From Psychroflexus halocasei (GTDB taxonomy: Bacteria; Bacteroidota; Bacteroidia; Flavobacteriales; Flavobacteriaceae), in the NCBI RefSeq assembly GCF_900107595.1, contig NZ_FNQF01000003.1, positions 1 through 64,000 of the forward strand: a DNA stretch of 64,000 nt, in the 5' to 3' direction. Positions 51,677 to 61,406 of this stretch are shown here, in pieces (within the stretch, counting starts at the first letter, position 1; each line of letters starts with the position of its first letter). The notes beneath the pieces are model-generated. The model did not search any database. It saw only the letters and a program-made list of their open reading frames with translations, and was not told where the DNA came from. Position numbers and translations under genes: made by a program.

Positions 51677-53410
51677 TTAAAATTCACCATCAAAAACAGG
51701 AAGAAGATAATTAAAGAAATCTAGTAAAACTTTATCATTCACCTCAGTTGGTGTCATGATTTCTAGCAGTTGAGGATTGTCTTTTTGAGAAAAGAATTGA
51801 GGAAGTGTATTTTCTAAATCCTTCATATTATCAACTTTTGCATAATTGAAATTATACATTTTACTCAAATGTTCAGCTGTGAGTTGATGTCTGGTTTCAA
51901 AATATTTTTGAAAATACTGATTCTCTTTATCACCTGGTAAAATTCTAAAAATACCTCCACCTGAATTATTGATCACAATAATTTTAAAATCAGAAGGAAT
52001 ATATTGATTCCACAACGCATTTGAGTCGTAAAAGAAACTCAAGTCGCCAGTGATTAAAGTCGTTGGTTGTTGACTTGCAACTGCATAACCAATAGAAGTT
52101 GACGTACTCCCATCAATACCACTTGTTCCACGATTTGAGAACGCGTTAATCTTTTTTCTTGCATCAAATAAATTTGCATATCTTACTGTTGAACTATTTG
52201 CAAAATGAACATTTTCATGTTCTGGAAAATGTGCGAATAATTGTGAAAAAACTTTAAAATCTGAATACTCAATTTCCTTAACGTAATTTTCTAAAAGTTG
52301 ATCGGTTTCCAATTTTAAAGGATTCCAAAATTTAAAATAATCAGAATTAACTATTTCTAAATCCTTTAAAACATTTTTAAAAAAAGAATTAATTTTAATT
52401 TTTAAATGTTTTGGTGAACAGAAAAAAGTATCCAAAGCCTTATTCTCACCGATATGATAATGCTGTTTAGGTTGATATTCACGTAAATATTTTTTGATTT
52501 TTTTAGAAACCAACATCCCTCCCATTGTTATCAACATATCTGGTTGAAGTTTTTTAAAGAGTTCATCTTTATTTTCAGATTTTTCTATGGGCGCTAAAAT
52601 TGAATCAATACTTTGGAAAAAGTCTTTGTGAGCAGCATTTGAAGTCACTTCTGTCATCACGATAACAGATGGATCGTTAGCCAACATATCAAGAATCTCC
52701 TCGTCAATATGCGCTGAATGATTCACGCCGATTAAAACCAGTTTACGCTTGGCAGAATTCCAGTTATTGACAAACTCTTCTTGATCATCAAGAGACTCAA
52801 GATGCCTGATTTGTACAGCTTCCAACTCGGCTTTAACTTCAGGTAAAATTGCATTTTCTGTATGATATAAAGGCTCATCAAATGCAGCGTTAATATGTAT
52901 TGGCAAAGAGTTCTCAAGACATTTCGCTAAAGTTGTTTTTAGTTTTTCTGAATTAAAAGAAAGTGGTGATTTTGAAGCATCTTGGTAAGTATCATCCTTT
53001 AAATTAGCTGATGAACAGACATGATTCTGGAAAAAGTTTTCTTGCTGAATCGTTTGTCCATCTCCGATATCAATCAAATGTTTTGGTCGATCAGCAGAGA
53101 TAACCACCAATGGAATATTGCTGTAATAAGCCTCAGTCACAGCTGGATAATAATTGGCTACTGCAGAGCCAGAAGTGCAAATAACAGCGACTGGTTTTCC
53201 TTTTTTCTGAGCAATTCCTAAAGCGAAAAATGCAGCGCAACGCTCATCGACAACGCTGTAAGTTTGAATGGTTTTATCATTAGAAAAACCAATCGTTAAA
53301 GGCGCATTTCTTGAGCCTGGCGAAATAACAACATCTAAAATGCTGTAACGTTTACAATATTCTACAATCAGCTGCGCTGTTGGTATCGAAGAAAATATTT
53401 GATCTGTCAT
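51677..53410 (-). CDS. menD: SEPHCHC synthase MenD
   Basis: A 577-residue thiamine-diphosphate enzyme: VISPGSRNAPLTIGF and VVDERCAAFFALG with the catalytic glutamate at the start, ICTSGSAVANYYPAVTEA, RGTSGIDGSTSTSIGYA, and the cofactor-binding GDLSFFYDSNAL to INNSGGGIF. It combines 2-oxoglutarate with isochorismate to form SEPHCHC in menaquinone biosynthesis. The next upstream gene is menF, which supplies isochorismate. It has its own consensus promoter in the 51-base gap after menF. Confidence 0.95.
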   Translation of the reverse strand: MTDQIFSSIPTAQLIVEYCKRYSILDVVISPGSRNAPLTIGFSNDKTIQTYSVVDERCAAFFALGIAQKKGKPVAVICTSGSAVANYYPAVTEAYYSNIPLVVISADRPKHLIDIGDGQTIQQENFFQNHVCSSANLKDDTYQDASKSPLSFNSEKLKTTLAKCLENSLPIHINAAFDEPLYHTENAILPEVKAELEAVQIRHLESLDDQEEFVNNWNSAKRKLVLIGVNHSAHIDEEILDMLANDPSVIVMTEVTSNAAHKDFFQSIDSILAPIEKSENKDELFKKLQPDMLITMGGMLVSKKIKKYLREYQPKQHYHIGENKALDTFFCSPKHLKIKINSFFKNVLKDLEIVNSDYFKFWNPLKLETDQLLENYVKEIEYSDFKVFSQLFAHFPEHENVHFANSSTVRYANLFDARKKINAFSNRGTSGIDGSTSTSIGYAVASQQPTTLITGDLSFFYDSNALWNQYIPSDFKIIVINNSGGGIFRILPGDKENQYFQKYFETRHQLTAEHLSKMYNFNYAKVDNMKDLENTLPQFFSQKDNPQLLEIMTPTEVNDKVLLDFFNYLLPVFDGEF

Positions 53411-53415
53411 ACTTA

Positions 53416-53445
53416 CAAAGGTAATTTTGTAAAAGGATAAGTCAA
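53416..53445 (-). promoter_or_regulatory. Promoter directly before menD
   Basis: Minus strand: TTG (53443-53445), 19 bases, TACCTTTG (53416-53423), an exact consensus. The transcription start would be at or within a few bases of the menD ATG (53410), so the transcript may be leaderless. Confidence 0.7.
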
Positions 53446-53461
53446 CGAAAAGCTTGACTTC

Positions 53462-54580
53462 TTAAAGCACTTTTAACATCGTTTGAGATTTATTTTGGGT
53501 TTCCTCCCATTCATCTTCAGGTTGACTTTCAGCAGTGATGCCACCACCGACATAAAGTGAAATTTTTTCATTTTTATAAGAAAGACATCTTAAATTGACA
53601 TATAAATCTGATGTTTTTTGAATAGATTTAAAAACTTGATTTTCCTGATTACGCTGTCTGTTCGATCTTACTTTTTCTGATTTCCAGTTTAATTCACCTA
53701 AAAATCCTGCGTAAAACTGACGATCATAATTTTCATTTTTCAATAAAAAGTTGAAAGATTTTTCTTTAGGTAAGCCACAAACTGCTGGTGTTGGATGAAT
53801 TGCTTTGAGAACAGCATCAAAATTTTCAGGCTGTATTTGTGCTTGAATTTCTGTCAATAAATGGAAAAGTTCAGCTGCTGGCGCGACTTTTAAATCTGAT
53901 GTTTGAATATCCGTTGCTTTAGTCTGGCGTAAAGCTTCTAATATTTGCTCAGTTACAAAAGCTTGTTCCTTTTTTTCTTTTTCAGTAAAAGGTTGACTTT
54001 CAATCACATTTTCATGCCTCGTACCAGCCAAAGCCATCGTTTGCAGCTGATTTCTTTTTAGTTTAATTAAGGTTTCTGGTGTGGCTCCCGCCCATAAACC
54101 GACTTTTGGATGAAACCAAATGTAGGTCATTGCATTTGGATAAGCCTTGAGCATTCTTTTGAAGAGTAATGAGACATTCAAATCCTTTTTGTGAAAATTG
54201 ATTTGTCGAGAAGTGACAATTTTATCAAGATTTTCATCTCCTGAAATCTCTTTTAAAGTGAGTTCAAGTAGATCAAGATAAATTTGTTTTTCATTTGGAT
54301 TCTCATCAATCTCTTTCTTTTCGAAAGTGAGTTCATCTAAATCAATATCAGATAAATCAATGTAATAACTTTCTAAATCCTTCTGAGGAAAAAGAATCGC
54401 TTTTTCCTTTAAATCAAATGGTGCAAACACATAACCTGAACCTTCAAAAGAATTAATACGGAATAATTTATCAGTGTTCATTCGATGAAAGAAAACCTGT
54501 TCAGCATTGGGTTTATGATAAATGACAAATGGCAATTGAGCCTTATGATGATCATCTAATATTTTAAAAAAATCTGACAT
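53462..54580 (-). CDS. menF: Isochorismate synthase
   Basis: A 372-residue chorismate-binding enzyme, starting at the ATG at 54580 (the earlier in-frame ATG at 54601 would run into the thioesterase gene). The catalytic region includes LWAGATPETLIKLK, LQTMALAGTR, AIHPTPAVCGLPKEKSFNFL and the YAGFLGEL stretch. It converts chorismate to isochorismate, the first committed step to menaquinone. The neighbours menD and menI support this over a salicylate or siderophore role. It starts one base after the menI stop, so they are translated from one message. Confidence 0.9.
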   Translation of the reverse strand: MSDFFKILDDHHKAQLPFVIYHKPNAEQVFFHRMNTDKLFRINSFEGSGYVFAPFDLKEKAILFPQKDLESYYIDLSDIDLDELTFEKKEIDENPNEKQIYLDLLELTLKEISGDENLDKIVTSRQINFHKKDLNVSLLFKRMLKAYPNAMTYIWFHPKVGLWAGATPETLIKLKRNQLQTMALAGTRHENVIESQPFTEKEKKEQAFVTEQILEALRQTKATDIQTSDLKVAPAAELFHLLTEIQAQIQPENFDAVLKAIHPTPAVCGLPKEKSFNFLLKNENYDRQFYAGFLGELNWKSEKVRSNRQRNQENQVFKSIQKTSDLYVNLRCLSYKNEKISLYVGGGITAESQPEDEWEETQNKSQTMLKVL

Positions 54581-54581
54581 A

Positions 54582-55004
54582 TTATTTTTTAGGTAAAGCA
54601 ATTGTTGTGAGTTTAACAGCAGAAATTAAACGCTCATCTTCATCTGTGATTTTAATATCCCAAACTTGCGTTGTTCTTCCTTTATGTATAAATTTTGCTG
54701 TTGCGAAAACATTTCCAGAGGCAATACTTCTGATATGGTTTGCAGAAATCTCAAGTCCTCGAATCATGAAATTTTGCGCATCTAAAAAAATGAAACAGGC
54801 CGCACTTCCTACACTTTCGGCTAATGCAACCATTGCACCACCATGCAAAACACCATCAGGTTGATGAACTTTGGATGTGACTGGCATACGCGCTGTTAAA
54901 AAATCGTCGCCAACATCAACATAATCAATACTTAAGGTTTCCATTAAAGTGTTAGGGACATAAGCGTTACATCTTTTTAAGATTTCGGACTTCGGAATGT
55001 TCAT
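54582..55004 (-). CDS. menI: Hotdog-fold thioesterase, probable DHNA-CoA thioesterase
   Basis: A 140-residue PaaI/YdiI-type hotdog protein: FLTARMPVTSKVHQPDGVLH followed by GGAMVALAESVGSAACFI, with the active-site glutamate in ALAESVGS, closely like E. coli MenI (YdiI). MenI releases 1,4-dihydroxy-2-naphthoate from its CoA ester in menaquinone synthesis. The location as the first gene of a block with menF and menD makes this assignment likely; by sequence alone it could be another acyl-CoA thioesterase. Confidence 0.83.
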   Translation of the reverse strand: MNIPKSEILKRCNAYVPNTLMETLSIDYVDVGDDFLTARMPVTSKVHQPDGVLHGGAMVALAESVGSAACFIFLDAQNFMIRGLEISANHIRSIASGNVFATAKFIHKGRTTQVWDIKITDEDERLISAVKLTTIALPKK

Positions 55005-55049
55005 GAGTTTGCTTTAATTTGTTGTGTAAAATTACAAAAGCTTTTTCAT

Positions 55050-55715
55050 ATGTCATCCAAAGAACTTCAGGTAAACTACGAAACAACAAACACATATTCA
55101 ACTTTAAATAAGTTGACCTCTAAAACTGAATACATTTGGGTTGCTTGCCACGGCATCGCCTATTTAAGTCGTTATTTTATTAAATATTTTGAAGTATTAG
55201 ATCCTGATAAAAATTTCGTTATTGCACCACAAGCGCCTGCAAAATACTACCAAACCAGAGCTTTTAAGTATGTTGGTGCTTCATGGCTGACAAGAGAGAA
55301 CAAAGCGATTGAGATTGAGAATGTTCTCAATTACCTTGATGCAGTTTATGAAAAGGAGAAACTACAAGATAAAAAAGTGATTCTTTTAGGTTACTCTCAA
55401 GGCGTTTCAATAGTGATGCGTTGGCTTCAGAAAAGAAACGTCAATTGCGAGAGACTTATTTTGCATTCAGGGAGTATTCCAAATGAATTTACACCTGAAG
55501 ATTTTGTGAATAACGTTAATACAAAAACACATTTAGTTTACGGTAATTCTGATCAATACATTCACTCTGAAAAGCTTAAAAAACAAATTGATATGGCTCA
55601 AAAGTTATTTCCTGAAAATTTAGAAATTCATGAATTTGATGGCAAACATGAAGTGAGTCAAGAAGTATTGAAAAAAATAGATCATGCTTTAATAGCGTCT
55701 AAAACAATTTTTTAA
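55050..55715 (+). CDS. Alpha/beta hydrolase, phospholipase/carboxylesterase-like
   Basis: A 221-residue cytoplasmic serine hydrolase: nucleophile S116 in ILLGYSQGVS; the likely acid is in HLVYGNSDQYIHSE and the histidine in FDGKHEVSQEVL. The short size and the APQAPAKYY stretch fit the carboxylesterase/lysophospholipase-like group. It is divergent from the menaquinone block with a 45-base gap. It might serve as MenH, but it lacks a convincing MenH-type signature, so no such claim is made. Confidence 0.75.
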   Translation: MSSKELQVNYETTNTYSTLNKLTSKTEYIWVACHGIAYLSRYFIKYFEVLDPDKNFVIAPQAPAKYYQTRAFKYVGASWLTRENKAIEIENVLNYLDAVYEKEKLQDKKVILLGYSQGVSIVMRWLQKRNVNCERLILHSGSIPNEFTPEDFVNNVNTKTHLVYGNSDQYIHSEKLKKQIDMAQKLFPENLEIHEFDGKHEVSQEVLKKIDHALIASKTIF

Positions 55716-55861
55716 AATTTTGAACATCTCATCAATCTTAGGTTTAAATTTTTTACATAGAATTTCGAGATAATTATAAACGGAACAAAAAGAAATTTAC
55801 ATCAAAAAAATTATAAGACGTCACTACACTTAAAAATGTGTTTTTTAATTCTAAGCTACTT

Positions 55862-57604
55862 CTACTCAATATTCTCATTTACAAGCAGGTATCCGCTTAA
55901 ATGGATGAAATTTAAAGACGTTTTGTTGGTTTTATGAAATCTGAAGTTTTTTAATATTAAGCTAAAAGTTCCCTTAGTGTTTTTAAAAGTATAATTTAAC
56001 TCTTCTTGAGGAATATCTTTAAAATTCGGATATTTTTTTAGACTCTCTAAAAGTAAACTATCGATGTCAACTTCTAATATTTTTTCATCTTGGTCATTTA
56101 TTGTCAAAGAATTTGGTTGATGTGATATTTGATAGCGATGACTTTCGTTTTGGTTTAAGGCTATCTCTACCATAGTTTGATAATCTTTTACATCTAAATT
56201 AAATTGATGCTTATAATTAAGTTGATTGTAATGATAATATTTATTTTCAATAGCTGTTCGGCTTGACATATCTCTATCACTTCCATAAAGAGAATCTAAA
56301 AGTTGATTGCCTGCTGTATAGCTGTTTTGTAAATAACTAGTTTTAAAACCCAATGAAGCGTCTAACTCATTTAAACGATTTCGTTTTTTTAAATATCTTG
56401 TAATGTTTCTAAATTGTGAATCTTCTTCTACTGTGATAAATTCATCAGAATTAGATTTTATTTTATTGATCATCTCTTCTAATTCTTTAACCTGTGCATT
56501 AATGGATACATTAAAAGCACTCCAAGGTCCATAACTGGCAAGAATAATTAAAATAAAAAGGGAAATCGGAATGATTTTTAACTTCTTCTTGTTGCTAAAT
56601 ATCATGTATAAACTAATGCCAAAAATCCAGAAGGCTAACACGACCAAAAAATATCTATTTTCTGTAAAATTGTAATCTGCTATGCGTGTATAAATAGCCA
56701 CAAAAAGCAAAATAAGGAGCGGAAAAAGTAAAATATAAAAATAAGGGTAAAATTTTCTTATCAATATGTTAGGGTGAGTTTGTCTTAAAGGTTCAATAAT
56801 AATTTGAATAATAAGACCAATAATCGCAAGAATGCTGATAAGATAAGATACCCAGCCTTGTGGAAGTTCCCATAAAATTAAAATTTGAAATGTGTAGGCA
56901 TACACGATAATCAAATAAATGACAAGAATAGGAATTAGTATAAATTTCAAAAACACATCTAAGGCCTTACTGTAGGCCAGTTTTTGAGTATTATGTATTT
57001 TTTTAGGGAAATCTGCCAGATAAATAAATGTATTTATTATGCCTAAACAAATGACATACAATTGTCCATAAACATTATCATTTATATGAACATTAAATAA
57101 ATTATCTACAGCCAAAATAGCTAATGCTAAACCTCCAAAAATCACAAAAGTAAATAAAGCAGCTCTGGTAATGCTTATGACAATTTGTTGTAAATAATTC
57201 CAATAATCAATTTTGTTCCACTCCTTTAAAAAAGGTGCAAAAAAAACAAAAATGTGACCAGCTAAGAAAAGTAAAAACCAGCGTGTTATTTGTATAGGGT
57301 TATCATCAAAATCCTCTTCATTAAAAGAAAAATAATAAATGATTAGTAATCCGATAACGCCAAGTTTTAAAAGCCAACTGTATTTATAAATACGCAAACT
57401 TTCTATTAAAAATTGAGTACCAATAAGCCAACTTACACCTAATATTAAAGTAAAGATTAAACTCGTAAACTCATTGAAAATTCGTGTATCTAAACCTATA
57501 AGCCAAGTTACATAAACGCTTCCTACTATTGACCAAATAATGGTTACAGGAAATCTCATAAAAGCGGCTTTAGTTCTGGTAGGTAACTCGTTTAAATATT
57601 TCAT
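55862..57604 (-). CDS. DUF4153-domain integral membrane protein
   Basis: A 580-residue protein whose first 370 residues hold about ten to eleven hydrophobic helices, followed by a hydrophilic C-terminal domain of about 210 residues (with the helical VKELEEMINKIKSNSDEFIT). The start MKYLNELPTRTKAAFMRFPV and the membrane pattern match DUF4153, common in Bacteroidota, function unknown. The soluble tail probably faces the periplasm. Monocistronic. Confidence 0.82.
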   Translation of the reverse strand: MKYLNELPTRTKAAFMRFPVTIIWSIVGSVYVTWLIGLDTRIFNEFTSLIFTLILGVSWLIGTQFLIESLRIYKYSWLLKLGVIGLLIIYYFSFNEEDFDDNPIQITRWFLLFLAGHIFVFFAPFLKEWNKIDYWNYLQQIVISITRAALFTFVIFGGLALAILAVDNLFNVHINDNVYGQLYVICLGIINTFIYLADFPKKIHNTQKLAYSKALDVFLKFILIPILVIYLIIVYAYTFQILILWELPQGWVSYLISILAIIGLIIQIIIEPLRQTHPNILIRKFYPYFYILLFPLLILLFVAIYTRIADYNFTENRYFLVVLAFWIFGISLYMIFSNKKKLKIIPISLFILIILASYGPWSAFNVSINAQVKELEEMINKIKSNSDEFITVEEDSQFRNITRYLKKRNRLNELDASLGFKTSYLQNSYTAGNQLLDSLYGSDRDMSSRTAIENKYYHYNQLNYKHQFNLDVKDYQTMVEIALNQNESHRYQISHQPNSLTINDQDEKILEVDIDSLLLESLKKYPNFKDIPQEELNYTFKNTKGTFSLILKNFRFHKTNKTSLNFIHLSGYLLVNENIE

Positions 57605-57835
57605 ATTAATAGCGTCCTTATCGTTTATAACATAAGAGATGGAAAAAACATCTCAAATTGTTGAGTTGTATCATAAACCATATTCTTTCAGTGTAAATTT
57701 AACTTTATTTCTTAAAATAAATTATTAGATTAAAATTACATATATATCGAACATGATAAATTTCTTAAAAATTAGATAAAGATTGGTTTTTGTATCTTTA
57801 CAATCAATAAAAAATTAACCCTAAAAGTAATATCC

Positions 57836-59308
57836 ATGAAAAAAATTACATTTTTTATTTTTAGTATTCTTCTGAGTACACTAAGCTACGCTCAACTGGT
57901 GACACCAGGGACGGGCGTCTATTACAACTTATCTGAGTTATCAGATCTCGACCCTAGCATTTTAAGCTTTGATGGAACCAAATATACTTTAAGCGATGAT
58001 TTAACCATTGCCGGCGATGATGGCTTGATCATTAATACGACAGACACTCTTTTTGTCGATGCTGACAAAAGAATTACTGTTGAAGGTCAATTCATTATTG
58101 ATATTCCAGATAATGAATCAAAGTTTGTTTTGAGAGCGACTGACACATTGAATCCTTTTGATGGTGTGCGTTACCAAGATCTTTCAGCTGGTTTGTTTAA
58201 TAATGTTGAAATCACTTATAGTGGTGGTTTAAAAGTGATTACAAGTGATTTTGTTATTAAAAATAGCTATTTAGCTTATAATGTTTCTGGTGCAGCAACC
58301 GGCTCGACAATTTCATTATCAAATGGTTCACCTTTAATTCAAAATAATGTTTTTTATAAAAATGACTTGCCTGCTGTAGGTTCGGGTGCAAATCAAGAAG
58401 TGTCTGCTCATATTATAAATAATTTAATAGAAAAAAACACGCAATCAAACCAAAACAGACCTCAGCTCAATATGGGACCAACTGGTTCAGATACTTTAAA
58501 AATTAAAGGTAATACAATTATTGGTGATCCTGCGGTAACGAAAGCAGGTGGTATTTCTGTTTCAAACTTTTTGGGTTATAATATCATTACAGAAATTGAA
58601 GATAACGTCATTCAAAATAACAGATACGGGATTACAGTTGCTGGCGGAAATGCTTACGCGATGATAAAAGGAAATATTATTGAAAACAATAATACACAAA
58701 ACAATCCTGCAATTGGAGGTAGTGGAATCTCGGTAAATAGCTCTAGTGACACGCAAACAATTATCGCTAGAGAAAATGAAATCAGAGGTAACTTATGGGG
58801 AATTACGGTCATTAATCAAGCCTCAATTGACTTGGGAACTTCAGCAGACTTAGGTTACAATAGATTTTCCAATAATGGGAATAATGGAGTGACTTATGCT
58901 TTGTATAACAACACTAATATCGATTTAAACGCAATGGGTAATTGCTGGATTGAGAGTAATGAAAGTGCAACTGCAACTGAAATTGAAGATGTTATTTTTC
59001 ATGAAAATGATGACACTTCTTTAGGCCTTGTTGATTTTTCTGAATGGACTTGTGTTACGTTAGGAACTGAAACGCCTAAAATAAGTCAAATCAATATTTA
59101 CCCAAATCCTGCTAAAAATTATATTCAATTAAATAATAAAAATGGATTTGAAACCCTGAAATTTTATAACATCAATGGGCAATTAATGAAAGAGGTTAAG
59201 TTGAGTGAAAATAAAAATACAATTGATTTTTCTTTACCTCAAGGCTTATATTTCTTGAAATTTAGCAGTGATCAGCATGAAATAACTGAAAAGCTAATTG
59301 TTAGATAA
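57836..59308 (+). CDS. T9SS-secreted protein with parallel beta-helix
   Basis: A 490-residue secreted protein with three parts: a signal peptide (1-19, ending SYAQ); a right-handed beta-helix body (about 110-395) with Asn-rich rungs such as HIINNLIEKNTQ, IKGNTIIGD, IEDNVIQNNRYGITVAGGNA and IARENEIRGNLWGITVI; and a type IX secretion sorting domain (about 418-490) beginning INIYPNPAKNYIQL and ending EKLIVR. It should be exported through the type IX system to the surface or medium. The beta-helix could bind or cleave polysaccharide, but no catalytic residues are recognised. Confidence 0.85.
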   Translation: MKKITFFIFSILLSTLSYAQLVTPGTGVYYNLSELSDLDPSILSFDGTKYTLSDDLTIAGDDGLIINTTDTLFVDADKRITVEGQFIIDIPDNESKFVLRATDTLNPFDGVRYQDLSAGLFNNVEITYSGGLKVITSDFVIKNSYLAYNVSGAATGSTISLSNGSPLIQNNVFYKNDLPAVGSGANQEVSAHIINNLIEKNTQSNQNRPQLNMGPTGSDTLKIKGNTIIGDPAVTKAGGISVSNFLGYNIITEIEDNVIQNNRYGITVAGGNAYAMIKGNIIENNNTQNNPAIGGSGISVNSSSDTQTIIARENEIRGNLWGITVINQASIDLGTSADLGYNRFSNNGNNGVTYALYNNTNIDLNAMGNCWIESNESATATEIEDVIFHENDDTSLGLVDFSEWTCVTLGTETPKISQINIYPNPAKNYIQLNNKNGFETLKFYNINGQLMKEVKLSENKNTIDFSLPQGLYFLKFSSDQHEITEKLIVR

Positions 59309-59333
59309 ATTGTTTTAAAAACAGATTTAAACC

Positions 59334-59368
59334 AAAAAATGCCGAATCAAAATTGATTCGGCATTTTT
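59334..59368 (+). terminator. Terminator between the T9SS protein and the receptor-channel gene
   Basis: A 17-bp stem AAAAAATGCCGAATCAA/TTGATTCGGCATTTTT with a 2-base tip, followed by T-rich sequence; symmetrical, between converging genes. Confidence 0.88.
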
Positions 59369-59390
59369 CATTTCATGATAAATAATATGT

Positions 59391-60449
59391 TTAAAGAGAC
59401 TCTGTCAATCGATTCCATTCCATAGATTTTAGAACAGAAATCAATTCAGGATTAATTTTTTCAATGAGCTGAGAACCTTTAGGAAAACTATAGCTAAAGT
59501 AATCTTTCTTTAATGAATTTTCCAAAACCATTAAATCATCTGAAAGATCTTGCTTCTCTACTTCATATTGTAAAATAGGTTTATCGTAAATAAAAAGTTG
59601 AAAATCTTCATCAGCTAATTTCTTAATACCTTCCTCTCCATTTTCAACAATTTGATATTTGATACCATAAAGATCCAAAAGTTCTTGCGAGCTTGAATTT
59701 TCAACAGTTGCAACACTAAATCGACTTAAATCATTTATTGAAGAAATATCGTCGTTGATTGATTGCACTGTTAAAGCCGAAGCGATACCAGCGGTTAGAC
59801 TCGATAAAATAATCACAGCCATAAACATCCAAATTAGACCAATAATACGGCCGCCTAAACTTTGAGGAGACTTATCGCCATAACCAACAGTTGTCATGGT
59901 TACTGCACTCCACCAAAAGCCATCAAAAAGACCTTTTTTACCACCAAACTCCTCAGTATTTTTTCTTCTCTCGAAAATCCAAACTAGAAATCCAAAAATA
60001 AAAATGACTGCTAATAAACCGAGAAGTGCTGAAATAAACTTCCAGCTCCATAAATTTTTAATAACAGACCAAACTACAGATTCACTCTGTTTTGCAATGG
60101 CAGTATTTGAAATAAAATAGGGTTGAGAAAAATCTAACCTTTCCATTCGATTATCTGTGACTGTCACTGGATTGATACTGAAATCAACCTCACCTTTTTC
60201 TACAGCATCTAGCATCTCACCTAAGTTTTCATAAGACTTGTATTCATATTCCCAGTTCAGCTCATCATTAATTAACTCCCAAGATTTGACGCTTAATCCC
60301 TGAAGTTCGCTTCCTGTTTCATCAATAAAAGGCGGTGTATGCGTCACACCGATGGTTAGAGTTTGATTAACAGCGTTTTGAAGTGAATCTGTCTGTGCAA
60401 AAGAAAAATAACTTAATAATATAAATAGTAATGTGTAAATCTTTGACAT
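59391..60449 (-). CDS. Prokaryotic ionotropic glutamate receptor-like (GluR0-type) channel
   Basis: A 352-residue protein: signal peptide (1-19); first half of a periplasmic substrate-binding domain (about 30-130, with the ligand-type R101 in TDNRMERLDFSQPYF); membrane helix M1 (about 138-160); pore with the potassium filter TVGYGD (187-192); helix M2 (about 200-222); and the second half of the binding domain (about 230-350). This is the split S1-M1-P-M2-S2 layout of GluR0 from cyanobacteria, which conducts potassium upon amino-acid binding. The ligand here is unknown. Located in the inner membrane with the sensor outside. Confidence 0.85.
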   Translation of the reverse strand: MSKIYTLLFILLSYFSFAQTDSLQNAVNQTLTIGVTHTPPFIDETGSELQGLSVKSWELINDELNWEYEYKSYENLGEMLDAVEKGEVDFSINPVTVTDNRMERLDFSQPYFISNTAIAKQSESVVWSVIKNLWSWKFISALLGLLAVIFIFGFLVWIFERRKNTEEFGGKKGLFDGFWWSAVTMTTVGYGDKSPQSLGGRIIGLIWMFMAVIILSSLTAGIASALTVQSINDDISSINDLSRFSVATVENSSSQELLDLYGIKYQIVENGEEGIKKLADEDFQLFIYDKPILQYEVEKQDLSDDLMVLENSLKKDYFSYSFPKGSQLIEKINPELISVLKSMEWNRLTESL

Positions 60450-60629
60450 AAATTTTTTTTAGAAAAGTATTAAAAATAACATTTAGGATTATGTTAAATC
60501 TAAATTTAGTTAAATTTTATGATTTAAAAAATTCTAATTTGTGCTTCTAACTTATCTAAACAGAATTAAAAAGACTAAGCTTAACTAGCTATTTTTTTAA
60601 ATAAAAGAAGTCAAAAAAATTAGATAATT

Positions 60630-61337
60630 ATGATAACAGAACTCATTCTTTATTCAGGTTTTGCAGGAATCACTGTCATTTGTGGTGGTTTATTAGCAAA
60701 CTTATTTAATCATCATGTAAAAGATAGCCCCGTTAAATATGAAGTGATTCATGGCTTAATGTCTTTTGGCGCTGGCATTATTTTATCAGCTTTAGCTTTG
60801 GTCTTGATTCCAAAAGGAATGGAAGAACTAGAGCTCTTCCCTATCATTATTTCATTTTCAGCAGGAGCAATTATTTTTTTATTAATCGATCAAAATTTAG
60901 ATAAAAAAGGCGGGCAAACAGCAACTTTATTAGCTATGATGATGGATTTTGTTCCAGAATCTATTGCATTGGGAGCAGTTTTTGCCGTCGATCCAAATAC
61001 AGCAACATTGCTTGCGGTTTTCATAGGTTTACAAAATTTACCCGAAGCCTTTAACTCATATAGAGATTTAACCTTGAGTGGCTTTACAATTAAAAAAACA
61101 CTATTAATTCTTTTGGGTTTAAGTTTTTTTGGAATTATCGCTGCGCTTATTGGTCATTTTTATTTCAGTAAGTCTCCTAAATTAACAGCTCATCTTATGA
61201 CGTTTGCCAGTGGAGGAATTCTTTACTTACTCATCAGAGATATTATTCCTGAAAGTAAATTAGAAAATAAGTTTTTGCCTTCACTCGGTGCTTGTTTGGG
61301 TTTTTTGATTGGTATTATAGGAGAGAAATTAATTTAA
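60630..61337 (+). CDS. ZIP-family metal transporter
   Basis: A 235-residue membrane protein with about eight helices. Family metal-site helices are visible as MMMDFVPESIALGAVFAV and IGLQNLPEAFNSYRDLTLS, in which the usual H-N-x-P-E / H-x-x-x-E residues are partly replaced (D-F-V-P-E and Q-N-L-P-E), so metal preference may differ from ZupT. ZIP proteins import zinc, iron or manganese into the cytoplasm. The call is by overall pattern. Confidence 0.8.
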   Translation: MITELILYSGFAGITVICGGLLANLFNHHVKDSPVKYEVIHGLMSFGAGIILSALALVLIPKGMEELELFPIIISFSAGAIIFLLIDQNLDKKGGQTATLLAMMMDFVPESIALGAVFAVDPNTATLLAVFIGLQNLPEAFNSYRDLTLSGFTIKKTLLILLGLSFFGIIAALIGHFYFSKSPKLTAHLMTFASGGILYLLIRDIIPESKLENKFLPSLGACLGFLIGIIGEKLI

Positions 61338-61406
61338 AAGAGTGTAGAATTTTTTAAACCTTAAAAAAAACATTATCTTAATTGTCTATTATTTTAAATA
61401 ACTGAT

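Noticed and set aside
55050-55715. Assignment of the alpha/beta hydrolase as MenH
   Set aside because: Position beside men genes is suggestive, but it is on the opposite strand and its nucleophile region and overall pattern look like a carboxylesterase, so it was left unnamed.
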